From: Nemertoderma westbladi
Lineage: Eukaryota; Xenacoelomorpha; Nemertodermatida; Nemertodermatidae
Length of the DNA: 64,000 nucleotides
Assembly: GCA_032718475.1 (NCBI GenBank)
Contig: JAUCBJ010009143.1
Span: 239,586 to 303,585, forward strand
Reading direction: 5' to 3'
Shown: positions 1-13,700 of the stretch, in pieces
Position numbering within the stretch: position 1 is the first letter of the stretch
How the letters are laid out: each line of letters opens with the position of its first letter
Position numbers and translations under genes: made by a program
The notes under the pieces: model-generated
Databases searched by the model: none
What the model was told of the DNA's origin: nothing
What the model saw: only the letters and a program-made list of their open reading frames with translations

Positions 1-3000
1 CCTTCTACTTCCGCACACCCGAAGCCTCACCACCTGGCCAGCAGCACTCCAGATTAATTTATCTTCTACTTCAACTGGGCCACCAGATCTCCCTATTAAT
101 CTACCTTCTACTTCCGCACACTCGAAGCCTCACCACCTGGCCAGCAGCACTCCAGATTAATTTATCTTCTACTTCAACTGGGCCGCCAGATCTCCCTATT
201 AATCTACCTTCTACTTCCGCACACTCGAAGCCTCACCACCTGGCCAGCATCACTCCAGATTAATTTATCTTCTACTTCAACTGGGCCACCAGATCTCCCT
301 ATTAATCTACCTTCTACTTCCGCACACTCGAAGCCTCACCACCTGGCCAGCAGCACTCCAGATTAATTTATCTTCTACTTCAACTGGGCCACCAGATCTC
401 CCGATTAATCCAACTTCTACTTCCGCACACTCGAAGCCTCACCACCTGGCCAGCAGCACTCCAGATTAATTTATCTTCTACTTCAACTGGGCCACCAGAT
501 CTCCCGATTAATCCAACTTCTACTTCCGAACACTCGAAGCCTCACCACCTGGCCAGCAGCACTCCAGATTAATTTATCTTCTACTTCAACTGGGCCACCA
601 GATCTCCCTATTAATCTACCTTCTACTTCCGCACACTCGAAGCCTCACCACCTGGCCAGCATCACTCCAGATTAATTTATCTTCTACTTCAACTGGGCCA
701 CCAGCTCTCCCGATTAATCCAACTTCTACTTCCGCACACTCGAAGCCTCTCCACCTGGCCAGCAGCACTCCAGATTAATTTATCTTCTACTTCAACTGGG
801 CCACCAGATCTCCCTATTAATCTACCTTCTACTTCCGCACACTCGAAGCCTCACCACCTGGCCAGCATCACTCCAGATTAATTTATCTTCTACTTCAACT
901 GGGCCACCAGATCTCCCTATTAATCTACCTTCTACTTCCGCACACTCGAAGCCTCACCACCTGGCCAGCATCACTCCAGATTAATTTATCTTCTACTTCA
1001 ACTGGGCCACCAGATCTCCCTATTAATCTACCTTCTACTTCCGCACACTCGAAGCCTCACCACCTGGCCAGCAGCACTCCAGATTAATTTATCTTCTACT
1101 TCAACTGGGCCACCAGATCTCCCTATTAATCTACCTTCTACTTCCGCACACTCGAAGCCTCACCACCTGGCCAGCATCACTCCAGATTAATTTATCTTCT
1201 ACTTCAACTGGGCCACCAGATCTCCCGATTAATCCAACTTCTACTTCCGCACACTCGAAGCCTCTCCACCTGGCCAGCAGCACTCCAGATTAATTTATCT
1301 TCTACTTCAACTGGGCCACCAGATCTCCCTATTAATCTACCTTCTACTTCCGCACACTCGAAGCCTCACCACCTGGCCAGCAGCACTCCAGATTAATTTA
1401 TCTTCTACTTCAACTGGGCCACCAGATCTCCCTATTAATCTACCTTCTACTTCCGCACACTCGAAGCCTCACCACCTGGCCAGCAGCACTCCAGATTAAT
1501 TTATCTTCTACTTCAACTGGGCCACCAGATCTCCCTATTAATCTACCTTCTACTTCCGCACACTCGAAGCCTCACCACCTGGCCAGCAGCACTCCAGATT
1601 AATTTATCTTCTACTTCAACTGGGCCACCAGATCTCCCTATTAATCTACCTTCTACTTCCGCACACTCGAAGCCTCACCACCTGGCCAGCAGCACTCCAG
1701 ATTAATTTATCTTCTACTTCAACTGGGCCACCAGATCTCCCAATTAATCCAACTTCTACTTCCGCACACTCGAAGCCTCATCAACTGGGCCAGCAGCACT
1801 CCAGATTAATTTATCTTCTACTTCAACTGGGCCTCCAGATCTCCCGATTAATCCAACTTCTACTTCCGCACACTCGAAGCCTCACCACCTGGCCAGCAGC
1901 ACTCCAGATTAATTTATCTTCTACTTCAACTGGGCCACCAGATCTCCCGATTAATCCAACTTCTACTTCCGCACACTCGAAGCCTCACCACCTGGCCAGC
2001 AGCACTCCAGATTAATTTATCTTCTACTTCAACTGGGCCACCAGATCTCCCGATTAATCCAACTTCTACTTCCGCACACTCGAAGCCTCACCACCTGGCC
2101 AGCAGCACTCCAGATTAATTTATCTTCTACTTCAACTGGGCCACCAGATCTCCCTATTAATCTACCTTCTACTTCCGCACACTCGAAGCCTCACCACCTG
2201 GCCAGCAGCACTCCAGATTAATTTATCTTCTACTTCAACTGGGCCACCAGATCTCCCGATTAATCCAACTTCTACTTCCGCACACTCGAAGCCTCTCCAC
2301 CTGGCCAGCAGCACTCCAGATTAATTTATCTTCTACTTCAACTGGGCCACCAGATCTCCCTATTAATCTACCTTCTACTTCCGCACACTCGAAGCCTCAC
2401 CACCTGGCCAGCAGCACTCCAGATTAATTTATCTTCTACTTCAACTGGGCCACCAGATCTCCCTATTAATCTACCTTCTACTTCCGCACACTCGAAGCCT
2501 CACCACCTGGCCAGCAGCACTCCAGATTAATTTATCTTCTACTTCAACTGGGCCACCAGATCTCCCTATTAATCTACCTTCTACTTCCGCACACTCGAAG
2601 CCTCACCACCTGGCCAGCAGCACTCCAGATTAATTTATCTTCTACTTCAACTGGGCCACCAGATCTCCCTATTAATCTACCTTCTACTTCCGCACACTCG
2701 AAGCCTCACCACCTGGCCAGCAGCACTCCAGATTAATTTATCTTCTACTTCAACTGGGCCACCAGATCTCCCTATTAATCTACCTTCTACTTCCGCACAC
2801 TCGAAGCCTCACCACCTGGCCAGCAGCACTCCAGATTAATTTATCTTCTACTTCAACTGGGCCACCAGATCTCCCGATTAATCCAACTTCTACTTCCGCA
2901 CACTCGAAGCCTCACCACCTGGCCAGCAGCACTCCAGATTAATTTATCTTCTACTTCAACTGGGCCACCAGATCTCCCTATTAATCTACCTTCTACTTCC

Positions 3001-6000
3001 GCACACTCGAAGCCTCACCACCTGGCCAGCAGCACTCCAGATTAATTTATCTTCTACTTCAACTGGGCCACCAGATCTCCCTATTAATCTACCTTCTACT
3101 TCCGCACACTCGAAGCCTCACCACCTGGCCAGCAGCACTCCAGATTAATTTATCTTCTACTTCAACTGGGCCACCAGATCTCCCTATTAATCTACCTTCT
3201 ACTTCCGCACACTCGAAGCCTCACCACCTGGCCAGCAGCACTCCAGATTAATTTATCTTCTACTTCAACTGGGCCACCAGATCTCCCTATTAATCTACCT
3301 TCTACTTCCGCACACTCGAAGCCTCACCACCTGGCCAGCAGCACTCCAGATTAATTTATCTTCTACTTCAACTGGGCCACCAGATCTCCCTATTAATCCA
3401 ACTTCTACTTCCGCACACTCGAAGCCTCACCACCTGGCCAGCAGCACTCCAGATTAATTTATCTTCTACTTCAACTGGGCCACCAGATCTCCCAATTAAT
3501 CCAACTTCTACTTCCGCACACTCGAAGCCTCACCACCTGGCCAGCAGCACTCCAGATTAATTTATCTTCTACTTCAACTGGGCCACCAGATCTCCCTATT
3601 AATCTACCTTCTACTTCCGCACACTCGAAGCCTCACCACCTGGCCAGCAGCACTCCAGATTAATTTATCTTCTACTTCAACTGGGCCACCAGATCTCCCT
3701 ATTAATCCAACTTCTACTTCCGCACACTCGAAGCCTCACCACCTGGCCAGCAGCACTCCAGATTAATTTATCTTCTACTTCAACTGGGCCACCAGATCTC
3801 CCTATTAATCCAACTTCTACTTCCGCACACTCGAAGCCTCACCACCTGGCCAGCAGCACTCCAGATTAATTTATCTTCTACTTCAACTGGGCCACCAGAT
3901 CTCCCTATTAATCTACCTTCTACTTCCGCACACTCGAAGCCTCACCACCTGGCCAGCAGCACTCCAGATTAATTTATCTTCTACTTCAACTGGGCCACCA
4001 GATCTCCCAATTAATCCAACTTCTACTTCCGCACACTCGAAGCCTCACCACCTGGCCAGCAGCACTCCAGATTAATTTATCTTCTACTTCAACTGGGCCA
4101 CCAGATCTCCCAATTAATCCAACTTCTACTTCCGCACACTCGAAGCCTCACCACCTGGCCAGCAGCACTCCAGATTAATTTATCTTCTACTTCAACTGGG
4201 CCACCAGATCTCCCTATTAATCTACCTTCTACTTCCGCACACTCGAAGCCTCACCACCTGGCCAGCAGCACTCCAGATTAATTTATCTTCTACTTCAACT
4301 GGGCCACCAGATCTCCCTATTAATCTACCTTCTACTTCCGCACACTCGAAGCCTCACCACCTGGCCAGCAGCACTCCAGATTAATTTATCTTCTACTTCA
4401 ACTGGGCCACCAGATCTCCCTATTAATCTACCTTCTACTTCCGCACACTCGAAGCCTCACCACCTGGCCAGCAGCACTCCAGATTAATTTATCTTCTACT
4501 TCAACTGGGCCACCAGATCTCCCTATTAATCCACCTTCTACTTCCGCACACTCGAAGCCTCACCACCTGGCCAGCAGCACTCCAGATTAATTTATCTTCT
4601 ACTTCAACTGGGCCACCAGATCTCCCAATTAATCCAACTTCTACTTCCGCACACTCGAAGCCTCACCACCTGGCCAGCAGCACTCCAGATTAATTTATCT
4701 TCTACTTCAACTGGGCCACCAGATCTCCCTATTAATCTACCTTCTACTTCCGCACACTCGAAGCCTCACCACCTGGCCAGCAGCACTCCAGATTAATTTA
4801 TCTTCTACTTCAACTGGGCCACCAGATCTCCCAATTAATCCAACTTCTACTTCCGCACACTCGAAGCCTCACCACCTGGCCAGCAGCACTCCAGATTAAT
4901 TTATCTTCTACTTCAACTGGGCCACCAGATCTCCCTATTAATCTACCTTCTACTTCCGCACACTCGAAGCCTCACCACCTGGCCAGCAGCACTCCAGATT
5001 AATTTATCTTCTACTTCAACTGGGCCACCAGATCTCCCTATTAATCTACCTTCTACTTCCGCACACTCGAAGCCTCACCACCTGGCCAGCAGCACTCCAG
5101 ATTAATTTATCTTCTACTTCAACTGGGCCACCAGATCTCCCAATTAATCCAACTTCTACTTCCGCACACTCGAAGCCTCACCACCTGGCCAGCAGCACTC
5201 CAGATTAATTTATCTTCTACTTCAACTGGGCCACCAGATCTCCCTATTAATCTACCTTCTACTTCCGCACACTCGAAGCCTCACCACCTGGCCAGCAGCA
5301 CTCCAGATTAATTTATCTTCTACTTCAACTGGGCCACCAGATCTCCCTATTAATCTACCTTCTACTTCCGCACACTCGAAGCCTCACCACCTGGCCAGCA
5401 GCACTCCAGATTAATTTATCTTCTACTTCAACTGGGCCACCAGATCTCCCAATTAATCCAACTTCTACTTCCGCACACTCGAAGCCTCACCACCTGGCCA
5501 GCAGCACTCCAGATTAATTTATCTTCTACTTCAACTGGGCCACCAGATCTCCCTATTAATCTACCTTCTACTTCCGCACACTCGAAGCCTCACCACCTGG
5601 CCAGCAGCACTCCAGATTAATTTATCTTCTACTTCAACTGGGCCACCAGATCTCCCAATTAATCCAACTTCTACTTCCGCACACTCGAAGCCTCACCACC
5701 TGGCCAGCAGCACTCCAGATTAATTTATCTTCTACTTCAACTGGGCCACCAGATCTCCCTATTAATCTACCTTCTACTTCCGCACACTCGAAGCCTCACC
5801 ACCTGGCCAGCAGCACTCCAGATTAATTTATCTTCTACTTCAACTGGGCCACCAGATCTCCCTATTAATCTACCTTCTACTTCCGCACACTCGAAGCCTC
5901 ACCACCTGGCCAGCAGCACTCCAGATTAATTTATCTTCTACTTCAACTGGGCCACCAGATCTCCCAATTAATCCAACTTCTACTTCCGCACACTCGAAGC

Positions 6001-7880
6001 CTCATCAACTGGGCCAGCAGCACTCCAGATTAATTTATCTTCTACTTCAACTGGGGCTCTAGATCTCCCGATTAATCCAACTTCTACTTCCGCACACTCG
6101 AAGCCTCACCACCTGGCCAGCAGCACTCCAGATTAATTTATCTTCTACTTCAACTGGGCCACCAGATCTCCCGATTAATCCAACTTCTACTTCCGCACAC
6201 TCGAAGCCTCACCACCTGGCCAGCAGCACTCCAGATTAATTTATCTTCTACTTCAACTGGGCCACCAGATCTCCCGATTAATCCAACTTCTACTTCCGCA
6301 CACTCGAAGCCTCACCACCTGGCCAGCAGCACTCCAGATTAATTTATCTTCTACTTCAACTGGGCCACCAGATCTCCCTATTAATCCAACTTCTACTTCC
6401 GCACACTCGAAGCCTCATCAACTGGGCCAGCAGCACTCCAGATTAATTTATCTTCTACTTCAACTGGGCCACCAGCTCCCTATTAATCTACCTTCTACTT
6501 CCGCACACTCGAAGCCTCACCACCTGGCCAGCAGTACTCCAGATTAATTTATCTTCTACTTCAACTGGGCCACCAGATCTCCCTATTAATCTACCTTCTA
6601 CATCCGCACACTCGAAGCCGTACCACCTGGCCAGCAGCACTTCAGATTAATTTATCTTCTACTTCAACTGGGCCACCAGATCTCCCTATTAATCTACCTT
6701 CTACTTCCGCACACTCAAAGCCTCACCACCTGGCCAGCAGCACTCCAGATTAATTTATTTTCTACTTCAAATGGGCCATCAGATCTCCCGATTAATCCAA
6801 CTTCTACTTCCGCACACTCGAAGCCTCACCACCTGGCCAGCAGCACCCCAGATTAATTTATCTTCTACTTCAACTGGGCCACCAGATCTCCCGATTAATC
6901 CAACTTCTACTTCCGCACACTCAAAGCCTCACCACCTGGCCAGCAATACTCCAGATTAATTTATCTTCTACTTCAACTGGGCCACCAGATCTCCCGATTA
7001 ATCCAACTTCTACTTCCGCACACTCGAAGCCTCACCACCTGGCCAGCAGCACTCCAGATTAATTTATCTTCTACTTCAACTGGGCCACCAGATCTCCCTA
7101 TTAATCCAACTTCTACTTCCGCACACTCAAAGCCTCACCACCTGGCCAGCAATACTCCAGATTAATTTATCTTCTACTTCAACTGGGCCACCAGATCTCC
7201 CGATTAATCCAACTTCTACTTCCGCACACTCGAAGCCTTACCATCTGGCCAGCAGCACTCCAGATTAATTTATCTTCTACTTCAACTGGGCCACCAGATC
7301 TCCCGATTAATCCAACTTCTACTTCTGCACACTCGAAGCCTCATCAACTGGCCAGCAGCACTCCAGATTAATTTATCTTCTACTTCAACTGGGCCACCAG
7401 ATCTCCCTATTAATCCAACTTCTACTTCCGCACACTCGAAGCCTCACCACCTGGCCAGCAGCACTCCAGATTAATTTATCTTCTACTTCAACTGGGCCAC
7501 CAGATCTCCCGATTAATCCAACTTCTACTTCCGCACACTCGAAGCCTCACCACCTGGCCAGCAGCACTCCAGATTAATTTATCTTCTACTTCAACTGGGC
7601 CACCAGATCTCCCGATTAATCCAACTTCTACTTCCGCACACTCGAAGCCTCACCATTTGGCCAGCAGCACTCCAGATTAATTTATCTTCTACTTCAACTG
7701 GGCCACCAGATCTCCCGATTAATCCAACTTCTACTTCCGCACACTCGAAGCCTTACCACCTGGCCAGCAGCACTCCAGATTAATTTATCTTCTACTTCAA
7801 CTGGGCCACCAGATCTCCCGATTAATCCAACTTCTACTTCCGCACACTCAAAGCCTCACCACCTGGCCAGCAGCACTCCA

Positions 7881-8714
7881 GATTAATTTAACTTCTACTT
7901 CAACTGGGCCACCAGATCTCCCGATTAATCCAACTTCTACTTCCGCACACTCGAAGCCTCACCACCTGGCCAGCAGCACTCCAGATTAATTTATCTTCTA
8001 CTTCAACTGGGCCACCAGATCTCCCTATTAATCTACCTTCTACTTCCGCACACTCGAAGCCTCACCACCTGGCCAGCATCACTCCAGATTAATTTATCTT
8101 CTACTTCAACTGAGCCACCAGATCTCCCGATTAATCCAACTTCTACTTCCGCACACTCGAAGCCTCACCACCTGGCCAGCAGCACTCCAGATTAATTTAT
8201 CTTCTACTTCAACTGGGCCACCAGATCTCCCTATTAATCTACCTTCTACTTCCGCACACTCGAAGCCTCACCACCTGGCCAGCATCACTCCAGATTAATT
8301 TATCTTCTACTTCAACTGGGCCACCAGATCTCCCGATTAATCCAACTTCTACTTCCGCACACTCGAAGCCTCACCACCTGGCCAGCAGCACTCCAGATTA
8401 ATTTATCTTCTACTTCAACTGGGCCACCAGATCTCCCGATTAATCCAACTTCTACTTCCGCACACTCGAAGCCTTACCACCTGGCCAGCAGCACTCCAGA
8501 TTAATTTATCTTCTACTTCAACTGGGCCACCAGATCTCCCGATTAATCCAACTTCTACTTCCGCACACTCAAAGCCTCACCACCTGGCCAGCAGCACTCC
8601 AGATTAATTTATCTTCTACTTCAACTGGGCCACCAGATCTCCCGATTAATCCAACTTCTACTTCCGCACACTCAAAGCCTCACCACCTGGCCAGCAGCAC
8701 TCCAGATTAATTTA
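7881..8714 (+). repeat. 8-mer higher-order repeat within the satellite (824 bp)
   Basis: A rare variant, TTTAACTTC in place of TTTATCTTC, occurs at 7,881 and again at 8,705. The spacing is exactly 8 x 103 bp, and the neighbouring variant units (CACTCAAAG, ACTGAGCC, CAGCATCAC) follow in the same order. This indicates block duplication of eight units. The same marker appears once more near 9,329. Confidence 0.75.
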
Positions 8715-10259
8715 ACTTCTACTTCAACTGGGCCACCAGATCTCCCGATTAATCCAACTTCTACTTCCGCACACTCGAAGCCTCACCACCTGGCCAGCAG
8801 CACTCCAGATTAATTTATCTTCTACTTCAACTGGGCCACCAGATCTCCCTATTAATCTACCTTCTACTTCCGCACACTCGAAGCCTCACCACCTGGCCAG
8901 CATCACTCCAGATTAATTTATCTTCTACTTCAACTGAGCCACCAGATCTCCCGATTAATCCAACTTCTACTTCCGCACACTCGAAGCCTCACCACCTGGC
9001 CAGCAGCACTCCAGATTAATTTATCTTCTACTTCAACTGGGCCACCAGATCTCCCTATTAATCTACCTTCTACTTCCGCACACTCGAAGCCTCACCACCT
9101 GGCCAGCATCACTCCAGATTAATTTATCTTCTACTTCATCTGGGCCACCAGATCTCCCGATTAATCCAACTTCTACTTCCGCACACTCGAAGCCTCACCA
9201 CCTGGCCAGCAGCACTCCAGATTAATTTATCTTCTACTTCAACTGGGCCACCAGATCTCCCGATTAATCCAACTTCTACTTCCGCACACTCGAAGCCTCA
9301 CCACCTGGCCAGCAGCACTCCAGATTAATTTAACTTCTACTTCAACTGGGCCACCAGATCTCCCGATTAATCCAACTTCTACTTCCGCACACTCGAAGCC
9401 TCACCACCTGGCCAGCAGCACTCCAGATTAATTTATCTTCTACTTCAACTGGGCCACCAGATCTCCCTATTAATCTACCTTCTACTTCCGCACACTCGAA
9501 GCCTCACCACCTGGCCAGCATCACTCCAGATTAATTTATCTTCTACTTCAACTGGGCCACCAGATCTCCCGATTAATCCAACCTCTACTTTCGCACACTC
9601 GAAGCCTCATCCACTGGGCCAGCAGCACTCCAGATTAATTTATCTTCTACTTCAACTGGGCCTCCAGATCTCCCTATTAATCTACCTTCTACTTCCGCAC
9701 ACTCGAAGCCTCACCACCTGGCCAGCAGCACTCCAGATTAATATATCTTCTACTTCAACTGGGCCACCAGATCTCCCTATTAATCCAACTTCTACTTCCG
9801 CACACTCAAAGCCTCACCACCTGGCCAGCAGCACTCTAGATTAATTTATCTTCTACTTCAACTGGGCCACCAGCTCTCCCTATTAATCTACCTTCTACTT
9901 CCGCACACTCGAAGCCTCACCACCTGGCCAGCAGCACTCCAGATTAATTTATCTTCTACTTCAACTGGGCCACCAGATCTCCCTATTAATCTACCTTCTA
10001 CTTCCGCACACTCGAAGCCTCACCACCTGGCCAGCAGCACTCCAGATTAATTTTTCTTCTACTTCAACTGGGCCACAATATATCCCTATTAATCTACCTT
10101 CTACTTCCGCACACTCGAAGCCTCACCACCTGGCCAGCAGCACTCCAGATTAATTTATCTTCTACTTCAACTGGGCCTCCAGATCTCCCTATTAATCTAC
10201 CTACTACTTCCGCACACTCGAGGCCTCACCACCTGGCCAGCAGCACTCCAGATTAATTT

Positions 10260-10780
10260 ATCTTCTACTTCAACTGGGCTACCAGATCTCCCTATTAATC
10301 TACCTTCTACTTCCGCACCTAAGAAGCCTCACCACCTGGCCAGCAGCACTCCAGATTAATTTATCTTCTACTTCAACTGGGCCACCAGATCTCCCTATTA
10401 ATCTACCTTCTACTTCCGCACACTCGAAGCCTCACCACCTGGCCAGCAGCACTCCAGATTAATTTATCTTCTACTTCAACTGGGCTACCAGATCTCCCTA
10501 TTAATCTACCTTCTACTTCCGCACCTAAGAAGCCTCACCACCTGGCCAGCAGCACTCCAGATTAATTTATCTTCTACTTCAACTGGGCCTCCAGATCTCC
10601 CTATTAATCCAACTTCTACTTCCGCACACTCGAAGCCTCACCACCTGGCCAGCATCACTCCAGATTAATTTATCTTCTACTTCAACTGGGCTACCAGATC
10701 TCCCTATTAATCTACCTTCTACTTCCGCACCTAAGAAGCCTCACCACCTGGCCAGCAGCACTCCAGATTAATTTATCTTC
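10260..10780 (+). repeat. 2-mer higher-order repeat within the satellite (206 bp)
   Basis: The variant CACCTAAGAAG (replacing CACACTCGAAG) sits at 10,316, 10,522 and 10,728. The spacings are exactly 206 bp, that is two 103-bp units, so variant and normal units alternate. The same variant returns near 12,590 and 12,694. Confidence 0.75.
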
Positions 10781-13700
10781 TACTTCAACTGGGCCACCAG
10801 ATCTCAATATTATTCTACCTACTACTTCCGCACACTCGAAGCCTCACCACCCGGCCAGCGGCACTCCAGATTAATTTATATTTTACCTCAACTGGGCCAC
10901 CAGATCTCCCTATTAATCTACCTTCTACTTCCGCACACTCGAAGCCTCACCACCTGGCCAGCAGCACTCCAGATTAATTTATCTTCTACTTCAACTGGGC
11001 CACAATATCTCCCTATTAATCTACCTTCTACTTCCGCACACTCGAGGCCTCATCACCTGGCCAGCAGCACTCCAGATTAATTTATCTTCTACTTCAACTG
11101 GGCAACCAGATCTCCCTATTAATCTACCTTCTACTTCCGCACACTCGAAGCCTTACCATCTGGCCAGCAGCACTCCAGATTAATTTATCTTCTACTTCAA
11201 CTGGGCCACCAGATCTCCCGATTAATCCAACTTCTACTTCCGCACACTCGAAGCCTCATCAACTGGGCCAGCAGCACTCCAGATTAATTTATCTTCTACT
11301 TCAACTGGGCCACCAGATCTCCCTATTAATCCAACTTCTACTTCCGCACACTCAAAGCCTCACCACCTGGCCAGCAGCACTCTAGATTAATTTATCTTCT
11401 ACTTCAACTGGGCCACCAGATCTCCCTATTAATCTACCTTCTACTTCCGCACACTCGAAGCCTCACCACCTGGCCAGCAGCACTCCAGATTAATTTATCT
11501 TCTACTTCAACTGGGCCACCAGATCTCCCTATTAATCTACCTTCTACTTCCGCACACTCGAAGCCTCACCACCTGGCCAGCAGCACTCCAGATTAATTTA
11601 TCTTCTACTTCAACTGGGCCACAATGTCTCCCTATTAATCTACCTTCTACTTCCGCACACTCGAGGCCTCATCACCTGGCCAGCAGCACTCCAGATTAAT
11701 TTATCTTCTACTTCAACTGGGCAACCAGATCTCCCTATTAATCTACCTTCTACTTCCGCACACTCGAAGCCTTACCATCTGGCCAGCAGCACTCCAGATT
11801 AATTTATCTTCTACTTCAACTGGGCCACCAGATCTCCCGATTAATCCAACTTCTACTTCCGCACACTCGAAGCCTCATCAACTGGGCCAGCAGCACTCCA
11901 GATTAATATATCTTCTACTTCAACTGGGCCACCAGATCTCCCTATTAATCCAACTTCTACTTCCGCACACTCAAAGCCTCACCACCTGGCCAGCAGCACT
12001 CTAGATTAATTTATCTTCTACTTCAACTGGGCCACCAGATCTCCCTATTAATCTACCTTCTACTTCCGCACACTCGAAGCCTCACCACCTGGCCAGCAGC
12101 ACTCCAGATTAATTTATCTTCTACTTCAACTGGGCCACCAGATCTCCCGATTAATCCAACTTCTACTTCCGCACACTCGAAGCCTCACCACCTGGCTAGC
12201 AGCACTCCAGATTAATTTATCTTCTACTTCAACTGGGCCACCAGATCTCCCGATTAATCCAACTTCTACTTCCGCACACTCGAAGCCTCACCACCTGGCC
12301 AGCAGCACTCCAGATTAATTTATCTTCTACTTCAACTGGGCCACCAGATCTCCCTATTAATCTACCTACTACTTCCGCACACTCGAAGCCTCACCACCTG
12401 GCCAGCAGCACTCCAGATTAATTTATCTTCTACTTCAACTGGGCCTCCAGATCTCCCTATTAATCTACCTACTACTTCCGCACACTCGAGGCCTCACCAC
12501 CTGGCCAGCAGCACTCCAGATTAATTTATCTTCTACTTCAACTGGGCCACCAGATCTCCCTATTAATCTACCTTCTACTTCCGCACCTAAGAAGCCTCAC
12601 CACCTGGCCAGCAGCACTCCAGATTAATTTATCTTCTACTTCAACTGGGCCACCAGATCTCCCTATTAATCTACCTTCTACTTCCGCACCTAAGAAGCCT
12701 CACCACCTGGCCAGCAGCACTACAGATTAATTTATCTTCTACTTCAACTGGGCCACCAGTTCTCCCTATTAATCTACCTTCTACTTCCGCACACTCGAAG
12801 CCTCACCACCTGGCTAGCAGCACTCCAGATTAATTTATCTTCTACTTCAACTGGGCCACCAGATCTCCCGATTAATCCAACTTCTACTTCCGCACACTCG
12901 AAGCCTCACCACCTGGCTAGCAGCACTCCAGATTAATTTATCTTCTACTTCAACTGGGCCACCAGATCTCCCGATTAATCCAACTTCTACTTCCGCACAC
13001 TCGAAGCCTCACCACCTGGCCAGCAGCACTCCAGATTAATTTATCTTCTACTTCAACTGGGCCACCAGATCTACCTATTAATCTACCTACTACTTCCGCA
13101 CACTCGAAGCCTCACCACCTGGCCAGCAGCACTCCAGATTAATTTATCTTCTACTTCAACTGGGCCACCAGATCTCCCTATTAATCTACCTTCTACTTCG
13201 GCACACTCGAAGCCTCACCACCTGGCCAGCAGCACTCCAGATTAATTTATCTTCTACTTCAACTGGGCCACCAGATCTCAATATTATTCTACCTACTACT
13301 TCCGCACACTCGAAGCCTCACCACCCGGCCAGCGGCACTCCAGATTAATTTATATTTTACCTCAACTGGGCCACCAGATCTCCCTATTAATCTACCTTCT
13401 ACTTCCGCACACTCGAAGCCTCACCACCTGGCCAGCAGCACTCCAGATTAATTTATCTTCTACTTCAACTGGGCCACAATATCTCCCTATTAATCTACCT
13501 TCTACTTCGGCACACTCGAAGCCTCACCACCTGGCCAGCAGCACTCCAGATTAATTTATATTTTACCTCAACTGGGCCACCAGATCTCCCTATTAATCTA
13601 CCTTCTACTTCCGCACACTCGAAGCCTCACCACCTGGCCAGCAGCACTCCAGATTAATTTATCTTCTACTTCAACTGGGCCACAATATCTCCCTATTAAT

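Noticed and set aside
6771-6959. 62-codon open frame inside the satellite
   Set aside because: It arises from point variants in two 103-bp units. The period is not a multiple of 3 and the frame closes at once.
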